Shown here piece by piece: positions 61,382-64,000 of a stretch of DNA of 64,000 bases. Position numbers and translations under genes: made by a program. The notes beneath the pieces are model-generated. The model searched no databases, was not told the origin of the DNA, and was given only the letters and a program-made list of their open reading frames with translations. This DNA comes from Streptomyces sp. NBC_01275 (GTDB taxonomy: Bacteria; Actinomycetota; Actinomycetes; Streptomycetales; Streptomycetaceae): positions 6,510,001 to 6,574,000 of the forward strand of contig NZ_JAPEOZ010000001.1 of assembly GCF_026340655.1 (NCBI RefSeq). Reading direction: 5' to 3'. Position 1 is the stretch's first letter; each line of letters opens with the position of its first letter.

Positions 61382-62317
61382 ATGGCCGGTCCCGCCTTCC
61401 GCGCCGCCCCCGTCCGGGTGCGCGTCCCCGCCACCAGCGCCAACCTCGGCCCGGGCTTCGACGCCTTCGGCCTCGGCCTGGGGCTCTACGACGACGTCGT
61501 CGTCCGGGTGGCCGACTCCGGGCTGCACATCGACATCGCGGGCGAGGGCAGCGAGACGCTGCCGCGCGACGAGAAGCACCTTCTCGTCCGCTCCCTGCGC
61601 ACCGCCTTCGACGTCCTCGGCGGCCAGCCGCGCGGGCTGGAGATCGTCTGCGCCAACCGCATCCCGCACGGCCGTGGCCTGGGCTCTTCCTCCGCCGCGA
61701 TCTGCGCCGGCATCGTCGCCGCACGCGCGGTGACCATAGGCGGCGAGGGCAAGCTCGACGACGCCGCCCTGCTGGAGCTGGCGACCGAGATCGAGGGCCA
61801 CCCCGACAACGTCGCGGCCTGTCTGCTCGGCGGGTTCACCCTGTCGTGGATGGAGGCGGGCGCCGCGCGGGCGATCAGGATGGAACCCGCCGATTCCATC
61901 GTTCCGGTGGTTTTCGTGCCCGGAAAGCCGGTCCTCACCGAGACCGCGCGCGGACTGCTCCCGCGCTCCGTGCCGCACGTCGACGCCGCCGCCAACGCGG
62001 GCCGTGCCGCCCTGCTCGTCGAGGCCCTCACCCGGCGCCCCGAGCTGCTGCTGCCCGCCACCGAGGACCGTCTGCACCAGGAGTACCGCGCACCGGCCAT
62101 GCCGGACAGCGCGGCGCTGGTGGAGCGGCTGCGCGCCGACGGGATTCCCGCGGTGATCTCCGGCGCCGGACCCACCGTGATGGCGCTGGCCGACGAGGGC
62201 ACGGCCGCCAAGGTGGAAGCCCTGGCGGGCGCGGACTGGGCCGCGAACCGGCTGGCCCTGGACCTGCAGGGAGCGAGCGTATTGCCGCTCGCGCCCACCG
62301 GCGCCGGCGACATTTAG
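61382..62317 (+). CDS. thrB: Homoserine kinase
   Basis: 311 residues, GHMP kinase family: PATSANLGPGFDAFGLGL at the start, the ATP-binding PHGRGLGSSSAAI at 95-107, and SGAGPTVMAL near the C-terminus. Phosphorylates homoserine for ThrC. ATG at 61382; AAGGAGAG is 11-12 nt upstream, rather far. Confidence 0.97.
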   Translation: MAGPAFRAAPVRVRVPATSANLGPGFDAFGLGLGLYDDVVVRVADSGLHIDIAGEGSETLPRDEKHLLVRSLRTAFDVLGGQPRGLEIVCANRIPHGRGLGSSSAAICAGIVAARAVTIGGEGKLDDAALLELATEIEGHPDNVAACLLGGFTLSWMEAGAARAIRMEPADSIVPVVFVPGKPVLTETARGLLPRSVPHVDAAANAGRAALLVEALTRRPELLLPATEDRLHQEYRAPAMPDSAALVERLRADGIPAVISGAGPTVMALADEGTAAKVEALAGADWAANRLALDLQGASVLPLAPTGAGDI

Positions 62318-62722
62318 TGCGCCGTCGCCGGATTTCGAGAGGGGGAATGTTTGTTGGATCCGGTAGTGTTAACCTCAAGTCTGCACCCGACCCCACCATG
62401 GCGAGGTGCTTCGTGTCCCCCTTCGGGACAGACATTCTTCCGGGAGCTTCCCAAGCCGCACTGCGTTCCGTACGTCGTACCTGGGCAGTACGCCGTACAT
62501 CGACGTTGAGCGGTCTGCAGGGCACGCTCCGGAATTGGTGCGACCAAGCCACGTGACACTGGGTGTCACGGCTCGTCGAGGAAGCGCCATCACCAGCAAA
62601 TCTCTCTTCCGCCGCTGTGGCGGACCACCGCCCCGGCTTCGCCTCAGCAAGGACCGAAGTCGGACAGCACAACCGGTCGCCGAGCCAGACAGGCCGACGT
62701 CCGCTCCAGGGAAGGACCCTTC
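62318..62722 (+). promoter_or_regulatory. rho promoter and long leader
   Basis: 405 bp with no gene. -10 candidate TAGTGT (62364-62369) followed by TAACCTCAAG implies a leader of about 345 nt. The leader contains the hairpin at 62552-62570. Long leaders upstream of rho are associated with autogenous control by Rho-dependent termination in other bacteria (established for E. coli); the same here is inference. Confidence 0.6.
62552..62570 (+). promoter_or_regulatory. Perfect hairpin in the rho leader
   Basis: CGTGACAC and GTGTCACG pair over 8 bp around a 3-nt loop, with GCC/GGC extending the stem after a bulged A. Confidence 0.7.
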
Positions 62723-64000
62723 GTGAGCGACACCACCGATCTGATGGGCGCACGTGTCGAGGAGACCGCTGCCGCGCCCTCCACGGACGCCTCCGCGCCT
62801 GCCACCGGTGCCGGCTCCCGGCGGCGCCGTGGTACCGGCCTCGACGGCATGGTGCTGGCCGAGCTGCAGCAGGTCGCATCCGGCCTCGGCATCAGGGGCA
62901 CCGCGCGCATGCGCAAGAGCCAGCTGATCGAGGTCATCAAGGAGGCGCAGGCGGGCGGGGGTGCCGCGGCTCCCAAGGCAGCCTCTGCCCCTGCCGGGGA
63001 CGCCGCCGAGACCAAGCCCAGGCGCCGCGCCACCTCCAAGGCTCGTACCGGCGACGACGCCGTCGAGAAGAAGGCGGACGCCGTCAAGGCCGAGGCCCCC
63101 GCCGAGAAGGCCGTGGCCCAGCAGCAGATCGAGATCCCCGGCCAGCCGGCCGGCGCCGACGCCCCCGTGGAGCGCCGCCGTCGCCGTGCCACCGCCGACG
63201 CGGGCAGCCCCGAGACGGTCGTGGCCGAGGCGAAGAGCGAGCCGAAGGTCGAGACCCCCGCGCAGCCGCAGGGCGAGGCCAAGGCCGACGCCGGCGACGC
63301 TGAGGGCCGCCGCCGCGACCGCCGTGAGCGCGGCCGTGACCGTAACGACCGCAGTGACCGTGGTGACCGCGCCGACCGTGGTGACCGCGGCGACCGCGCC
63401 GACCGCGGCGACCGTCGCAAGAGCGAGGACCAGCAGGGCGGCGGACAGCCGCAGCGTCAGCAGCAGAGCCAGCCGCAGGGCGGAGGCCGTCAGGACCGCC
63501 AGCAGCGCGACAACGGTCCGCAGGACGACGACGAGTTCGGCGACGGCCGCCGTGGCCGTCGCGGCCGCTACCGGGACCGCCGTGGCCGCCGTGGCCGCGA
63601 CGAGATCGGCACGCCGGAGCCGCAGCTCGCCGACGACGACGTCCTGATCCCCGTCGCGGGCATCCTGGACATCCTCGACAACTACGCCTTCATCCGTACG
63701 TCGGGCTACCTGCCGGGCCCCAACGACGTGTACGTCTCCCTCGCCCAGGTCCGCAAGAACGGCCTGCGCAAGGGCGACCACATCACCGGTGCGGTCCGTC
63801 AGCCGAAGGAGGGCGAGCGCCGCGAGAAGTTCAACGCGCTGGTGCGCCTGGACTCGACCAACGGCATGGCCCCCGACTCCGGTCGCGGGCGGCCGGAGTT
63901 CAACAAGCTGACCCCGCTCTACCCGCAGGACCGCCTCCGTCTGGAGACGGACCCGGGCGTGCTCACCACCCGCATCATCGACCTCGTCGCACCGATCGGT
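62723..64000 (+). CDS. rho: Transcription termination factor Rho, N-terminal part
   Basis: The first 426 codons, open at the right edge. GTG with GAAGGA upstream. Rho N-terminal helix bundle (about 38-80, MVLAELQQVASGLGIRGTARMRKSQLIEVI), then an insertion of about 220 residues rich in Arg, Asp, Gly and Gln (RGDRADRGDR repeats) typical of actinobacterial Rho, then the RNA-binding cold-shock-like domain (VLIPVAGILDILDNYAFIRTSGYLPG). The ATPase part lies beyond the window. Hexameric helicase that ends transcription. Confidence 0.96.
   Translation, partial: MSDTTDLMGARVEETAAAPSTDASAPATGAGSRRRRGTGLDGMVLAELQQVASGLGIRGTARMRKSQLIEVIKEAQAGGGAAAPKAASAPAGDAAETKPRRRATSKARTGDDAVEKKADAVKAEAPAEKAVAQQQIEIPGQPAGADAPVERRRRRATADAGSPETVVAEAKSEPKVETPAQPQGEAKADAGDAEGRRRDRRERGRDRNDRSDRGDRADRGDRGDRADRGDRRKSEDQQGGGQPQRQQQSQPQGGGRQDRQQRDNGPQDDDEFGDGRRGRRGRYRDRRGRRGRDEIGTPEPQLADDDVLIPVAGILDILDNYAFIRTSGYLPGPNDVYVSLAQVRKNGLRKGDHITGAVRQPKEGERREKFNALVRLDSTNGMAPDSGRGRPEFNKLTPLYPQDRLRLETDPGVLTTRIIDLVAPIG

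Overview
The window is chromosomal DNA from a Streptomyces or close relative. It is very GC-rich, many genes start with GTG, spacing is tight with frequent 4-nt ATGA/TTGA overlaps, and it carries families typical of the genus (a conservon, NrtL, DUF5954, AurF-like oxygenase). lon lies near the left end and lysA-hom-thrC-thrB-rho at the right end. From memory the same anchors (lon, ku, lysA-hom-thr-rho) occur in this order in the S. coelicolor core.

1-9 kb: start of a Thr-Pro-repeat protein running off the left edge, a DUF5954 protein, a GNAT acetyltransferase, a divergent LysR/MFS pair, lon with an HspR-type (HAIR) site, a strong terminator followed by a 13-copy 9-bp minisatellite, a MarR regulator and a PP2C-like phosphatase. 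9-15 kb: a complete conservon (kinase-like CvnA, roadblock CvnB, DUF742 CvnC, GTPase CvnD) followed by a StyA-like flavoprotein. 15-25 kb: cell-envelope genes (NlpC/P60 hydrolase with a repeat linker, PBP2 + FtsW/RodA pair, SH3 protein, histidine kinase with its lipoprotein but no response regulator) and an AurF-TetR operon. 25-29 kb: phosphatase, NERD protein, and a divergent NHEJ pair (LigD polymerase domain and Ku).

29.6-40 kb: an accessory block of an FHS-type MFS transporter with a palindromic operator in its promoter, two GH35 beta-galactosidases, a LacI regulator, and an overlapping pair of an ALDH-like and a thiamine-diphosphate enzyme, both with altered key residues. 40-44.6 kb: molybdate uptake (molbindin, modCBA), a TOBE-type regulator whose reading frame runs into modA, and a small molybdopterin oxidoreductase. 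44.7-50 kb: peptidase, two alpha/beta hydrolases, a TetR with a divergent palindrome, a second TOBE regulator.

50-55 kb is a scar. A fossil integrated element of about 3.5 kb sits in tRNA-Arg(CCG), bounded by two copies of a 165-bp direct repeat that contains the 3' part of the tRNA. It carries a secreted ChW-repeat protein with regularly spaced cysteines, small orphan and membrane proteins and a shortened DUF2637 (Spd-like) gene, but no recognisable integrase or replication gene. To the right lie a receiver-domain protein, nrtL, lysA, hom, thrC, thrB and the start of rho, which has a long leader.

Recurring signals: many genes have a TANNNT-like -10 box ending 6-7 nt before the start codon and no Shine-Dalgarno sequence, which suggests leaderless mRNAs. 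Short tandem repeats are common both in spacers and inside coding linkers.
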